From contig CBDDEI010000002.1 in NCBI GenBank assembly GCA_965226775.1, forward strand, positions 124,001 through 188,000: a DNA stretch of 64,000 nt, in the 5' to 3' direction. Positions 1 to 8,740 of this stretch are shown here, piece after piece. Positions within the stretch are counted from its first letter, which is position 1, and each line of letters opens with the position of its first letter. The stretch is from CBDDEI01 sp965226775. GTDB lineage: Bacteria; Chloroflexota; Dehalococcoidia; SHYD01. Below the pieces are notes generated by a model, which saw only the letters and a program-made list of their open reading frames with translations, made no database searches and was not told where the DNA came from. A program made the position numbers and the translations under genes.

Positions 1-443
1 ACGTCGGTGAATCCTACGTCCGGCCCTAGTTTCATCTTCAGAACGGTAGTATAAGCAGGCTTAATCACGTAAGGGTTGGTGACAGATGAGCCTGTGTAGC
101 TCATGTCAAAATCGTAGGGGTCGTCCTGCACTACGGCCCTGAAGGCGCCGCCGCTCTTGGGCTTCATCATCATGGCATCATCTTTTTTAGCAGGTGCTGC
201 AGCTGCTGCAGGTGCTGCCGTCGCTGCTGGTGCCGCAGCTGCCGCAGCTGCCGCAGGTGCTGCCGTCGCTGCAGGTGCCGCAGCTGCCGCAGGTGCTGCC
301 GTCGCTGCAGGTGCTGTCGTGCTGGAGCTCGTCCCACTGCTCGAAGCCGGGCTCGGCGCTGGCTCGACAGCTGCAGCACAGCTGATCAATAACAAACTAA
401 ATACGGCTGATAGTAAGCTCAGCCCTAACCGTTTTGGCGCCAT
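1..443 (-). CDS. Solute-binding lipoprotein, family 5 (partial, N-terminal part)
   Basis: This is the N-terminal 147 codons of an extracellular solute-binding protein of the dipeptide/oligopeptide family (SBP_bac_5); the rest lies beyond the window edge. It starts MAPKRLG, followed by a hydrophobic signal and a lipobox Cys in LISC, then a long Ala/Pro/Thr-rich linker and the mature start (MMKPKSGGAF, DDPYDFDMSYTGSS). The ATG at 443 is preceded by AGGGAGGT at good spacing. The mature part is almost identical to the genes at 717-2522 and 2796-4592, so this is the third copy of a tandem array. The expected role is substrate capture outside the membrane for an ABC importer. No permease or ATPase gene is adjacent, and the substrate is unknown. 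Confidence 0.9.
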   Translation of the reverse strand, partial: MAPKRLGLSLLSAVFSLLLISCAAAVEPAPSPASSSGTSSSTTAPAATAAPAAAAAPAATAAPAAAAAAAAPAATAAPAAAAAPAKKDDAMMMKPKSGGAFRAVVQDDPYDFDMSYTGSSVTNPYVIKPAYTTVLKMKLGPDVGFTD

Positions 444-518
444 CGTTACCTCCCTAGATTTCGCTATAATCTATACTACTCCGAAGGTTCGACTACAAAC
501 CTACCCTTGAGTTGTCGA

Positions 519-547
519 ATCATATCAATCGTAGGGGTAGGGGTCAA
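519..547 (-). promoter_or_regulatory. Sigma-70 type promoter of the partial binding-protein gene
   Basis: Read on the minus strand: -35 TTGACC (542-547), 17-base spacer, -10 TATGAT (519-524). The start codon is about 75 bases downstream. Just upstream lies an AT-rich stretch (GTTATAGCTAAAGTC) that is conserved in front of all three tandem copies and may be an UP element or operator. Confidence 0.75.
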
Positions 548-633
548 GACTTTAGCTATAACTGCTCCATATTAGAAGCTGGCCCGCAACGCGGTAGCGC
601 CGGAGTATGGACTTGTGTGGCAACAGATGAACA

Positions 634-667
634 AACGAAGGCGGTGGGTAAACCCACCGCCTTCGTT
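634..667 (-). terminator. Hairpin terminator after binding-protein gene
   Basis: Near-perfect inverted repeat with arms AACGAAGGCGGTGGGT and its complement around a 2-4 base loop. It lies about 50 bases beyond the stop of the gene at 717-2522 in the direction of transcription. The same hairpin recurs at 2713-2746, so it was duplicated with the gene. The U-tract is short. Confidence 0.75.
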
Positions 668-716
668 CTTGCTATCGCCTTATGTCCAAGAGGGACTTAG
701 GGATTTGGATCCGCCC

Positions 717-2522
717 TTACTTGTCTATCCAGGCATTGATCATGGAGCCTTGCGTCCTTAGGTCAGCGTGATGGTAGAAGTCATGCACGTACGTATGGGT
801 GAATATGTTCTGGTTCGCCCGGTACATGCCGTGGATAATGTTGTTCCCATTCGCATACCGTAAGATCTCCCGCAACAGCTCACGCCGCTTGACTGGGTCA
901 ACCTCTTGCCGCTGGTCTACCAAGAGCTTGTTAATCTTAGGATCGTCGACGTTGGTGTAGTTGAATGATCCATCAGGGTGAATGGCTAAGTGCAGCGACG
1001 CATCTACATCGGCCCGCTGGGCTTCACCCAAGAACATGATGTCTATCTGTCGGGCTCGCCGTCGTTTCGTAAAGTCTGCTCCAGAAACAACGTCAAACTG
1101 GATGTTGATGCCCGCCTTCTTCAGCTGCGCTTGAATCAACTCTGTAGGAGCCGTCGTTGCCTCAGCCGCCTCTGGGTTATACAGCATCGGGATAGCGACC
1201 CCTTCCGTATAACCCGACTCTTTCACCAGACGCTTCGCCTTCTCCAGGTCATGGCACAGGATCGCTTTGATCTCTTCCTGGGTGAAGAGGTCCGACCGGG
1301 TGTTGGCGAACATCAGCGCCCACTCGCCGCGACCACCACCGCCTACTTTGATCAGCTCATCCCGGTCCAGCGCACACGCTACTGCCTCACGCAGTTTGGG
1401 GTCGCTGAAAATGGAGTCATTGAGCTGCAAGTACAGGCTACGGGGCGTAGACGTAAAGATGAACTCATTCGTGCCAGGCGCTAGTCGTCGCACCTCGTCC
1501 CACGTCTTCGCATCCGTCGTGCCTATGTAGTAGTCTATCTGCTTCGAGGCAAACGCTGCCTGACGGGTTGCCTCGTCTCTGACTACCACAATGTGGTATT
1601 CGTCCAGATACGGCTTCCCATCCTCATAGTAGGTGGGGTTCTTCTTCATCACCCATTTCGAGCCCCGCTGGCTCGCATTTTGGTCTAGCAAGAAGGGGCC
1701 GGAACCCACTGCCGTATCCTTGAAATGCCCCTCTGCGTCAAAGATCTCTCGGGGCATAATCACGTTATCCGACGAGGCCGCATAGGTTAGGAACGGCGCA
1801 AAGGAGTTCTTGAACTTCACCACTACGGTGCTGGCGTCGGGCGTGGTCACGCTCTCTAAGCCAGGGAACATCCATCTGAACTGTCCCCGCGTTAGGTCCT
1901 TGTACTCGTTGACGCGCGCCATATACTCATAGCTAAACTTCACGTCCGCTGCGGTCACCTCACGCCCGTTTACCGGCGCGCTATTTGCGAACTTCACGCC
2001 TTTCCGTAGCTTAAAGGTGTAGGTAGTGGCATCGGGGGACACTTCCCACTTTTCCGCAAGCGCTGGCTCGGCTATCACGTCGGTGAACCCTACGTCCGGT
2101 CCCAGTTTCATCTTCAGAACGGTAGAATAGGCATTCTTAATCACGTAAGGATTGGTAGCGGATGAGCCTGTGTAGCTCATGTCAAAATCGTAGGGGTCAT
2201 CGGTCACTACAGCCCTGAAGGCGCCGCCGCTCTTCGGCTTCATCATGACCTCAGCAGGTGCTGCCGTCGCTGCAGGTGCCGCAGGTGCTGCCGTCGGTGC
2301 TGCCGTCGCTGCAGGTGCCGCAGCTGCCGCAGGTGCTGCCGTCGCTGCAGGTGCCGCTGCTGCCGCAGGTGCTGCCGTCGCTGCAGGTGCTGCCGTACTT
2401 GAGCTCGTGTCGCTAGAACTCGACGCGGGGCTCGGCGCCGGCTCGACAGCTGCAGTACAGCTGATCAATAACAAACTAAAAATGGCTGATAGTATGCTCA
2501 CTCCTAATCGTTTCGGCGTCAT
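717..2522 (-). CDS. Solute-binding lipoprotein, family 5 (tandem copy 2)
   Basis: A 601-residue extracellular solute-binding protein of the SBP_bac_5 family, normal in length. It has a signal peptide (MTPKRLGVSILS...) with lipobox LISC and lipidated Cys22, and a low-complexity Ala/Pro/Thr linker at about 25-95. The mature domain follows, with typical family signatures such as WEVSPDATTYTFKLRKGVKF and the late DPVKRRELLREILRYANG helix. The ATG at 2522 has GGAGG six bases upstream. The protein differs from the 2796-4592 product by scattered substitutions and a different linker end: it lacks the KKDDAMM segment present in the other two copies. It has its own promoter and terminator, so it is monocistronic. 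No transporter permease is nearby. The substrate cannot be read from sequence; peptides and other small organics are both possible for this family. Confidence 0.93.
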   Translation of the reverse strand: MTPKRLGVSILSAIFSLLLISCTAAVEPAPSPASSSSDTSSSTAAPAATAAPAAAAAPAATAAPAAAAAPAATAAPTAAPAAPAATAAPAEVMMKPKSGGAFRAVVTDDPYDFDMSYTGSSATNPYVIKNAYSTVLKMKLGPDVGFTDVIAEPALAEKWEVSPDATTYTFKLRKGVKFANSAPVNGREVTAADVKFSYEYMARVNEYKDLTRGQFRWMFPGLESVTTPDASTVVVKFKNSFAPFLTYAASSDNVIMPREIFDAEGHFKDTAVGSGPFLLDQNASQRGSKWVMKKNPTYYEDGKPYLDEYHIVVVRDEATRQAAFASKQIDYYIGTTDAKTWDEVRRLAPGTNEFIFTSTPRSLYLQLNDSIFSDPKLREAVACALDRDELIKVGGGGRGEWALMFANTRSDLFTQEEIKAILCHDLEKAKRLVKESGYTEGVAIPMLYNPEAAEATTAPTELIQAQLKKAGINIQFDVVSGADFTKRRRARQIDIMFLGEAQRADVDASLHLAIHPDGSFNYTNVDDPKINKLLVDQRQEVDPVKRRELLREILRYANGNNIIHGMYRANQNIFTHTYVHDFYHHADLRTQGSMINAWIDK

Positions 2523-2596
2523 CGTAGCCTCCCTAGATTTCGCGATACTCTATCCTGCTCCGAAGGTTCGACTCAAACCTCTCTTAGAGTTGTCAA

Positions 2597-2625
2597 ATAA
2601 TATCAATCGTAGGGGTAAGGGTCAA
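2597..2625 (-). promoter_or_regulatory. Sigma-70 type promoter of tandem copy 2
   Basis: Minus strand: -35 TTGACC (2620-2625), 17-base spacer, -10 TATTAT (2597-2602). It is homologous to the promoter at 519-547 with one change in the -10. The conserved AT-rich block lies upstream at about 2626-2642. Confidence 0.72.
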
Positions 2626-2712
2626 GACTTTAGCTATAACTGCCCCATACGTGGATGCTGGCCCGCAACGCGGTAGCGCCGGAGCGTGGACATGCTTGGC
2701 AGCAGCTGAATA

Positions 2713-2746
2713 AACGAAGGCGGTGGGTAAACCCACCGCCTTCGTT
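2713..2746 (-). terminator. Hairpin terminator after tandem copy 3
   Basis: Same 16-base-arm inverted repeat as at 634-667, located just past the stop of the 2796-4592 gene on the minus strand. Confidence 0.75.
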
Positions 2747-2795
2747 CTTGCTATCGCCTTATGTCCAAGAGGGACTTAGGTGTTTGGCTCCACCC

Positions 2796-4592
2796 TTATT
2801 TGTCTAGCCAGGCATTGATCATGGAGCCTTGCGTCCTTAGGTCGGCGTGCTGGTAAAAGTCATGCACGTAAGTATGGGAGAATATGTTCTGGTTCGCCCG
2901 GTACATGCCGTGGATGATGTTGTTCCCATTCGCATACCGTAAGATCTCCCGCAACAGCTCGCGCCGCTTGACTGGGTCAATTTCTTGCCGCTGGTCTACC
3001 AAGAGCTTGTTAATCTTAGGATCGTCGATGTTAGTGTAGTTGAATGAACCAGCAGGGTGGATGGCGAGGTGCAGCGACGCATCTACATCGGCCCGCTGGG
3101 CTTCACCCAAGAACATGATGTCTATCTGTCGGGCTCGCCGTCGCTTCGTAAAGTCTGCTCCAGAAACAACGTCAAACTGGATGTTGATGCCGGCCTTCTT
3201 TAGCTGCGCTTGAATCAGCTCCGTGGGAGCCGTCGTTGCCTCAGCCGCCTCTGGGTTATACAGCATAGGGATGACGACCCCTTCCGTATAGCCCGACTCT
3301 TTCACGAGACGCTTCGCCTTCTCCAGGTCTTGGCACAGGATCGCTTTGATCTCTTCCTGGGTGAACAGGTCCGACCGGGTGTTGGCGAACATCAGCGCCC
3401 ACTCGCCGCGGCCACCGCCGCCCACCTGGATGAGCTCATCCCGGTTCAGTGCACACGCTACCGCTTCACGCAGTTTGGGGTCGCTGAAGATAGAATCTTT
3501 GAGCTGCAAGTACAGGCTACGGGGTGTAGACGTAAAGATGAACTCATTCGTGCCGGGCGCTAGTCGTCGAACCTCGTCCCACGTCTTCGCATCCGTCGTG
3601 CCTACGTAGTAGTCTATCTGCTTAGAGGCAAACGCCGCCTGACGGGTTGCCTCGTCTTTGACTACCACAATGTGGTATTCGTCCAGATACGGCTTCCCAT
3701 CCTCATAGTAGGTGGGGTTCTTCTTCATCACCCATTTCGAGCCCCGCTGGCTCGCATTTTGGTCTAGCAAGAAGGGGCCGGAACCCACTGCCGTATCCTT
3801 GAAATGCCCCTCTGCGTCAAAGATCTCTCGGGGCATAATCACGTTATCCGACGAGGCCGCATAGGTTAGGAACGGCGCAAAGGAGTTCTTGAACTTCACC
3901 ACTACGGTGCTGGCGTCGGGCGTGGTCACGCTCTCTAAGCCAGGGAACATCCACTTGAATTGTCCCCGCGTTAGGTCCTTGTACTCGTTGACGCGCGCCA
4001 TATACTCATAGCTAAACTTCACGTCCGCTGCGGTCACCTCACGCCCGTTTACCGGCGCGCTATTTGCGAACTTCACGCCTTTCCGTAGCTTAAAGGTGTA
4101 GGTAGTGGCATCCGGGGACACTTCCCACTTTTCCGCAAGCGCTGGCTCGGCTATCACGTCGGTGAACCCTACGTCCGGTCCCAGTTTCATCTTCAGAACG
4201 GTAGAATAGGCATTCTTAATCACGTAAGGATTGGTAGTGGATGAGCCTGTGTAGCTCATGTCAAAATCGTAGGGGTCGTCGGTCACTACAGCCTTGAAGG
4301 CGCCGCCGCTCTTCGGCTTCATCATCATGGCATCATCTTTTTTAGCAGGTGCTGCAGGTGCCGCAGGTGCTGCCGTCGCTGCAGGTGCCGCAGCTGCCGC
4401 AGGTGCCGCCGTCGCTGCTGGTGCCGCTGCTGCCGCAGGTGCTGCCGTCGCTGCAGGTGCTGCCGTACTTGAGCTCGTGTCGCTGGAACTCGACGCGGGG
4501 CTCGGCGCCGGCTCGACAGCTGCAGTACAGCTGATCAATAACAAACTAAATACGGCTGATAGTATGCTCAACCCTAACCGTTTTGGCGTCAT
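2796..4592 (-). CDS. Solute-binding lipoprotein, family 5 (tandem copy 3)
   Basis: A family-5 solute-binding lipoprotein of 598 residues, counted from the ATG at 4592. The frame is open a further 11 codons upstream (to 4625), but the ATG at 4592 has GGAGG four bases before it and aligns with the starts of the two sister genes. It has a signal peptide with lipobox LISC and an Ala/Pro-rich linker ending AKKDDAMMMKPKSGG. The mature domain is nearly identical to the 717-2522 product. Long stretches of DNA are identical between the two genes, which points to recent duplication or gene conversion. The promoter at 4676-4706 differs from the other two in spacer length. It is likely to bind the same or a closely related ligand outside the cell. 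Confidence 0.93.
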   Translation of the reverse strand: MTPKRLGLSILSAVFSLLLISCTAAVEPAPSPASSSSDTSSSTAAPAATAAPAAAAAPAATAAPAAAAAPAATAAPAAPAAPAKKDDAMMMKPKSGGAFKAVVTDDPYDFDMSYTGSSTTNPYVIKNAYSTVLKMKLGPDVGFTDVIAEPALAEKWEVSPDATTYTFKLRKGVKFANSAPVNGREVTAADVKFSYEYMARVNEYKDLTRGQFKWMFPGLESVTTPDASTVVVKFKNSFAPFLTYAASSDNVIMPREIFDAEGHFKDTAVGSGPFLLDQNASQRGSKWVMKKNPTYYEDGKPYLDEYHIVVVKDEATRQAAFASKQIDYYVGTTDAKTWDEVRRLAPGTNEFIFTSTPRSLYLQLKDSIFSDPKLREAVACALNRDELIQVGGGGRGEWALMFANTRSDLFTQEEIKAILCQDLEKAKRLVKESGYTEGVVIPMLYNPEAAEATTAPTELIQAQLKKAGINIQFDVVSGADFTKRRRARQIDIMFLGEAQRADVDASLHLAIHPAGSFNYTNIDDPKINKLLVDQRQEIDPVKRRELLREILRYANGNNIIHGMYRANQNIFSHTYVHDFYQHADLRTQGSMINAWLDK

Positions 4593-4675
4593 TGTACCTC
4601 CAAAGGTATAGCGATATTCTCCCACTGTAGAAGGTTCGAAAGAAACCTCTACATGAACTCTACATGAGTTTTTGC

Positions 4676-4706
4676 ATCATATCACAATCTTTGGGCATGA
4701 GGTCAA
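4676..4706 (-). promoter_or_regulatory. Putative promoter of tandem copy 3
   Basis: Minus strand: -35 TTGACC (4701-4706) and -10 TATGAT (4676-4681) with a 19-base spacer, two bases longer than in the sister promoters. The same GTTATAGCTAAAGTC block lies immediately upstream. The rest of the 4593-4942 gap holds only this promoter and the hairpin at 4805-4846. Confidence 0.6.
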
Positions 4707-4804
4707 GACTTTAGCTATAACTGCCCCGTGCGAGGATGCTGGCCCGCAGCACAGAAACCCTGGCTCCAGCAAGGACGCGCACTCGTTGAAACACGGAGAA
4801 AAGG

Positions 4805-4846
4805 CTTGGCGCTCGTGGATTCTACAGGCTCACCACGAGCGCCAAG
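4805..4846 (-). terminator. Rho-independent terminator
   Basis: Perfect 14-bp stem (CTTGGCGCTCGTGG and its complement) with a 14-base loop. On the minus strand it is followed by CCTTTTCTCC. It lies about 100 bases after the stop of the 4943-6751 gene. Confidence 0.8.
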
Positions 4847-4942
4847 TTTCTTGCGGGAATTGATCCCTACCAGATTTCCCCTTACAACTACGCTATTGCT
4901 CGCAGCGCGTAGGGGGCCAAGTTTCGTAAAGCTACGGCATTG

Positions 4943-6751
4943 CTAGCACTTTGTGTTATCAAGCCATGCCGAAGAGAGGCCGGAGAGTTGCTGCGTGTAC
5001 TCCGTAGAGGGCATGTTCTGCACATGGCAATCGTAGATACGGTAGTAGACTAAGCTCAATACCGGCACAAAGGGCGCAACCTCCAGCAGCCGGTTCTGGA
5101 GCTGATCCAAGAGCTGATTCCGTTTGACTGGGTCTAGCTCACGGCCTTGAGCCAAAGAGAGTCTATCTAGCTCGGAATCACACATCTGCGTAACGTTGCG
5201 GGAGTCCCCGCAGCGGACGAAGCCGCCCATCCAGCGGTCGGTGAAGATGGAGGCTGGTGAAACACCGGTCCAGGCTGCATCGTATTCCAGCCTACGGACA
5301 AAGCCCGCCGCAAAGCCCGGCACTACTTTAACATCAACCTCAACGCCAATCTTCTTGAGTTGTTCTTGTGTTACCTCACCGCCCTTATCCTGAGCGACAC
5401 TTCCCATGGTCATTTCAAACTTCAGGGGATTGTCAGGGCCAAAGCCGGCCTTGGTCAAGTGCTCCTTGGCCTTATCCAAGTCTGTTTTAAAGGCCTCCTG
5501 CACTTTCTCCACTGGCCACGCATACTGAGTGATTGCGGTGGGTAGGTAGCCTGTACGTACGGCGCCGCCCTGATACCCTAGTTCCACAATCTCGTCTGAA
5601 TTGGTGGCATAGAGCAGGGCCTTCCTCACATCTATATCGTCAAAGGGCTTCACTTTGTGGTTCACCCAGAGACCCCGGGGGATCGGGGCAATGTCCTGGT
5701 AGCCCTTGAGTGTAGCGTTGGATGCCATGATAGCGTCGAAGTCCCGCTTCAGGTATCCAGTGGTGGTGTTCAAGTTAAGCTGACCCGCTCGCATCGACGC
5801 GATCTCTGCGGCATAGTCTGAAAAGACGGGGAACTCTACGCTGTCGATGTAGGGGAGGGGCTTGCCATCGAAGCCGTTCTCACGCCAGTTAGGCGTGCGC
5901 TCCAACTCCATGTACTGGTTGTTCTTGAACTCCTTCATCATGTATGGACCGGTGCCAATGGCAACGGTTTTGAAATCTCCATACTGCTCTTTGACCTCGT
6001 GGGGCAACATGACCTGCAGCCGCTCACCGAGGACGTTGCCTAGGAAGTCTGGGTTTGGCTCCTTCAGGGTCAGGACTATGGTATTGTCATCCGGCTCCTG
6101 GTGGGAAACGTTGGTCCAGCTCGAGCGGAGTTGGCCACCAGACAACTGGTGTTCAATAGTGAAAGCCACGTCGGCAGAGGTGAACGGCCGTCCGTTAACT
6201 GGCGGCACGTTGTGCCACTTGGCCTTCTCATTGAGCTTAACTGTCCAGACGAGGCCATCTCCGGAAACAGTCCATGACTTGGCAAGACCCGGTACCATTA
6301 CCGTGTCCTCATAGAAGCAGGCCCTAGTCTCCACTAGGTGTTCGTAGACCTGCACAGAGTTGTGGCCGCCACCTGGCGCACTGGTGTCTAAGTGGTTTGC
6401 GCCCCTAGAGCCGCCCGACTTTATGAAGGTGCCGCCACGCGTTGGAGTCCCATCGCTGCGCCAGTGCTCTTGACCAGGCGCGCACTCCCAGGTTGCCTTG
6501 CTCTTGTAATACTCAATTGCGGACAAAGACTGTTCTTCCGCTGCCGCGCCCGCTGTTGGTTCAGCCATCGCTGTCGGCTGAGCCTGCTGAGTCGTCTGCG
6601 ATGACTCAGATGACTGAGACGACTGAGGCTGGGAAGGCTGGGAAGGCTCCGGCGCTGCGGACTGTGCACAAGCGGTGAATAACAGAAGCGCTACTATACT
6701 CATGGATAGCAGGGCGTAATAACGCACACGTCTACCCTCATCAATACTCAT
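4943..6751 (-). CDS. Solute-binding lipoprotein, family 5 (divergent subfamily)
   Basis: A 602-residue SBP_bac_5 protein. The ATG at 6751 is chosen over the GTG at 6757 because AAGGGG sits at a usable distance from the ATG only. It has a signal peptide with lipobox LFTAC (Cys28), a Ser/Gln/Pro-rich linker and then the binding domain. The mature part is only distantly related to the tandem copies at 1-4592. It matches the 58437-60182 product in plan: an early Cys-containing YYKSKATWECAPG-like region, paired Cys residues in the last third and a C-terminal Cys (WLDNTKC here, WKDETNC there). These two therefore form a second subfamily. The ligand is unknown, and no permease or ATPase gene is adjacent. 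Confidence 0.92.
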   Translation of the reverse strand: MSIDEGRRVRYYALLSMSIVALLLFTACAQSAAPEPSQPSQPQSSQSSESSQTTQQAQPTAMAEPTAGAAAEEQSLSAIEYYKSKATWECAPGQEHWRSDGTPTRGGTFIKSGGSRGANHLDTSAPGGGHNSVQVYEHLVETRACFYEDTVMVPGLAKSWTVSGDGLVWTVKLNEKAKWHNVPPVNGRPFTSADVAFTIEHQLSGGQLRSSWTNVSHQEPDDNTIVLTLKEPNPDFLGNVLGERLQVMLPHEVKEQYGDFKTVAIGTGPYMMKEFKNNQYMELERTPNWRENGFDGKPLPYIDSVEFPVFSDYAAEIASMRAGQLNLNTTTGYLKRDFDAIMASNATLKGYQDIAPIPRGLWVNHKVKPFDDIDVRKALLYATNSDEIVELGYQGGAVRTGYLPTAITQYAWPVEKVQEAFKTDLDKAKEHLTKAGFGPDNPLKFEMTMGSVAQDKGGEVTQEQLKKIGVEVDVKVVPGFAAGFVRRLEYDAAWTGVSPASIFTDRWMGGFVRCGDSRNVTQMCDSELDRLSLAQGRELDPVKRNQLLDQLQNRLLEVAPFVPVLSLVYYRIYDCHVQNMPSTEYTQQLSGLSSAWLDNTKC

Positions 6752-6917
6752 AACCACCCCTTCCAGCGCCGGAACGTACTTTCACGCTCTTGCGCACTCC
6801 CTTACCCCACCAATACCTAAGCGCCTGCCTACTAGCCTGCGCATTGAGTGGCTACATTATGACTAGTAGAGATGAGTATTTAGCTAGTTTTTAGTGATGA
6901 AATTATGAGTTATTGAG

Positions 6918-8171
6918 TTATGTAGAATCCGCCGCTGCTGCTTCTTCAGGCTGCGGTTGGCCCGTGCGGTAGCCCCAGAGCTCCGGAATTATCTTCACGA
7001 TCATGGCGGAAAGAACTATGGCCATAATGCCGCCGCTGACCACGGAGAAAACGGCATTGCTCAAATCCGCCACTAGCCCAGCCCGCACCTGCGCAAGCTG
7101 GTTGGATGCCCCCACAAAGACAAAGTGCACCGCACTCACCCGGCCGCGCAGCGCGTCCGGCGTGCCCAACTGGATGACGACGGTCCGCATAACCACGCTA
7201 ATTTGGTCGGTTACTCCTACTAGCCCATAGAGGACGCAGGAGAGCACAAAGTTAGTGGAAAGTCCGAAGGCAATTGTCGCGACGCAGAAGCCGAACACCG
7301 TGAGCACCATGGCCCTGCCCGCGGCTTGGATGGGCGGCAGGAAGATGAGCAATGTCGCCATCCCAAAGGAGCCTATAGCTATAGATGCGGTAAGCACCCC
7401 AAGGCCCACCGGCCCTACCACTAGTATGTCTTTTGCGTAGATAGGAAGCAGTGCGGTTGCCCCCGCAAACACCACGGCAAAGAGGTCCAGGATCATAGCT
7501 CCCAGCACGGCCTTTTTGTCCCGTACGAACTTCAGGCCTTCTTTTACCATCTCAATGCTCACCGTGCCGCGCGGCACTGTACCGTACGGTATGTGAACCA
7601 GAGCGATAAAGGCCACCGCCACAAGAATGAGCCCCAGGTGCACCCCATAGGCTTGCGCAATCCCAAAGGTAGCAATAACCACGCCGGCTACCATCGGTCC
7701 CGCTACCATCGCAAGCTGCTGCACTGTGGTGGATGCGGGCACGGCACGCTGGAAAAGCTCCGGCGGCACGAGCTGTGGAAGCACGCTCTGCCGCGCAGGG
7801 TTCTCAAAGGAGCCAATAAGCCCTTGCACCGCCACCAGCGCATAGACTAAGCCAGCGTTGAATGCGCCCTGGGCTGTCATTATCAAGAGGCTCAGGGTGG
7901 TTAAGAAGAGGAAAGCCTGCGACAACCCGAGGATGAGCCGGCGATCACGGGTGTCGGCTACGACGCCGCCGACAAGGCTCATGACGAAGGAGGGGATGAA
8001 CCGAGCGACACCAAGGAAGGCGATCTGGAGCGCTGAACCGGTGGTGTCGTAGACCTGCCAGGTAAGCGCCGTAAGCTGCAGACTTTGCCCCATGCTGGCA
8101 GCAAACCTGCTGCACACATAGAGGAGAAAGTCTCGTTCTCGGAAGAGGTTGGAAGTATGTCCAGGTTGCAT
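6918..8171 (-). CDS. MFS exporter, EntS-like (MFS_3 family)
   Basis: A 417-residue major facilitator protein with about 12 hydrophobic segments. It begins NLFRERDFLLYVCSRF, the usual opening of the MFS_3/enterobactin-exporter-like group, and carries the loop 2-3 motif GGVVADTRDRRLILG. The family exports small molecules by proton antiport; the cargo here is unknown. The ATG at 8171 lacks a strong ribosome-binding site. It is transcribed away from the lipoprotein gene at 8274, so the 100-base gap should hold divergent promoters. The 166 bases after the stop, up to the binding-protein gene at 6751, show no gene. Confidence 0.88.
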   Translation of the reverse strand: MQPGHTSNLFRERDFLLYVCSRFAASMGQSLQLTALTWQVYDTTGSALQIAFLGVARFIPSFVMSLVGGVVADTRDRRLILGLSQAFLFLTTLSLLIMTAQGAFNAGLVYALVAVQGLIGSFENPARQSVLPQLVPPELFQRAVPASTTVQQLAMVAGPMVAGVVIATFGIAQAYGVHLGLILVAVAFIALVHIPYGTVPRGTVSIEMVKEGLKFVRDKKAVLGAMILDLFAVVFAGATALLPIYAKDILVVGPVGLGVLTASIAIGSFGMATLLIFLPPIQAAGRAMVLTVFGFCVATIAFGLSTNFVLSCVLYGLVGVTDQISVVMRTVVIQLGTPDALRGRVSAVHFVFVGASNQLAQVRAGLVADLSNAVFSVVSGGIMAIVLSAMIVKIIPELWGYRTGQPQPEEAAAADST

Positions 8172-8255
8172 AGTAAAGGCTCTGCCATAATACAGGAAGC
8201 GTCTCGCTTTGTCTTAGTAGGCGCGTCTGCTTTCACTTCTTTCGTCGCTAGCTAC

Positions 8256-8261
8256 TATACT
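8256..8261 (+). promoter_or_regulatory. Putative -10 element of the small lipoprotein gene
   Basis: TATACT only 12 bases before the ATG at 8274. Transcription would start about 5-7 bases before the start codon, so the mRNA would be nearly leaderless, in line with the absence of a ribosome-binding site. No clear -35 is seen. Confidence 0.35.
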
Positions 8262-8273
8262 TAAAAACGTTTC

Positions 8274-8708
8274 ATGACCCGCCTACCGTATGCTTTGCTC
8301 CTCTGCCTCCTGGCTCTCGCGCTCTCCTGCGCCAGCCCCGGGGCCGCGCCTACAGCAACGCCACCCCCGGCGGCATCGCCCGCGGCATCACCTGCTGGAG
8401 TAGCCTCCGTGAGCCGTGCCGACATCCAGCGCTTCGAGCAAGAAGCCCGCGCGCTAGCTAAGACCAACGGCTGCGCTCAGGACGCCCAGTGCAAGGCCGC
8501 GCCTGTAGGCGCCAAGGCGTGCGGCGGGCCCCGCTACTGGCTGCCGTACTGCCCCTTAACCTCAGATGTCAACGCGCTCATGCGCAAACTTGCAGAATTG
8601 CAGGCAGCGGAGCACACTTTCAATCAAGAGAACGGCATCATGTCCGACTGCGCCTATGTTACCGAGCCGCCGCTCACATCAGTGAGCGGATCGTGTCAGG
8701 CGCACTAA
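8274..8708 (+). CDS. Small cysteine-rich lipoprotein, unknown function
   Basis: A 144-residue secreted lipoprotein. It has a signal peptide with lipobox LALSC (lipidated Cys19), then a Pro/Ala/Thr linker, then a compact domain with six cysteines (NGCAQDAQC, KACGGPRYW, YCPLT, SDCAYV, SGSCQAH). These could form three disulfides. The CxxDxQC...GAKACGGP pattern resembles a widespread family of small secreted bacterial proteins of unknown function. It lies just before the ABC exporter gene, 32 bases apart, and could be co-transcribed with it. No enzymatic motif is visible. Confidence 0.8.
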   Translation: MTRLPYALLLCLLALALSCASPGAAPTATPPPAASPAASPAGVASVSRADIQRFEQEARALAKTNGCAQDAQCKAAPVGAKACGGPRYWLPYCPLTSDVNALMRKLAELQAAEHTFNQENGIMSDCAYVTEPPLTSVSGSCQAH

Positions 8709-8740
8709 CAACCGGCGACACCGCGATATAGGAACATCCA

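Noticed and set aside
157..510. Ala-rich open frames on the plus strand opposite the binding-protein linkers (also 2245-2676 and 4294-4611)
   Set aside because: They are mirror readings of the repetitive linker DNA; the minus-strand genes have signal peptides, ribosome-binding sites and promoters, the plus-strand frames do not.
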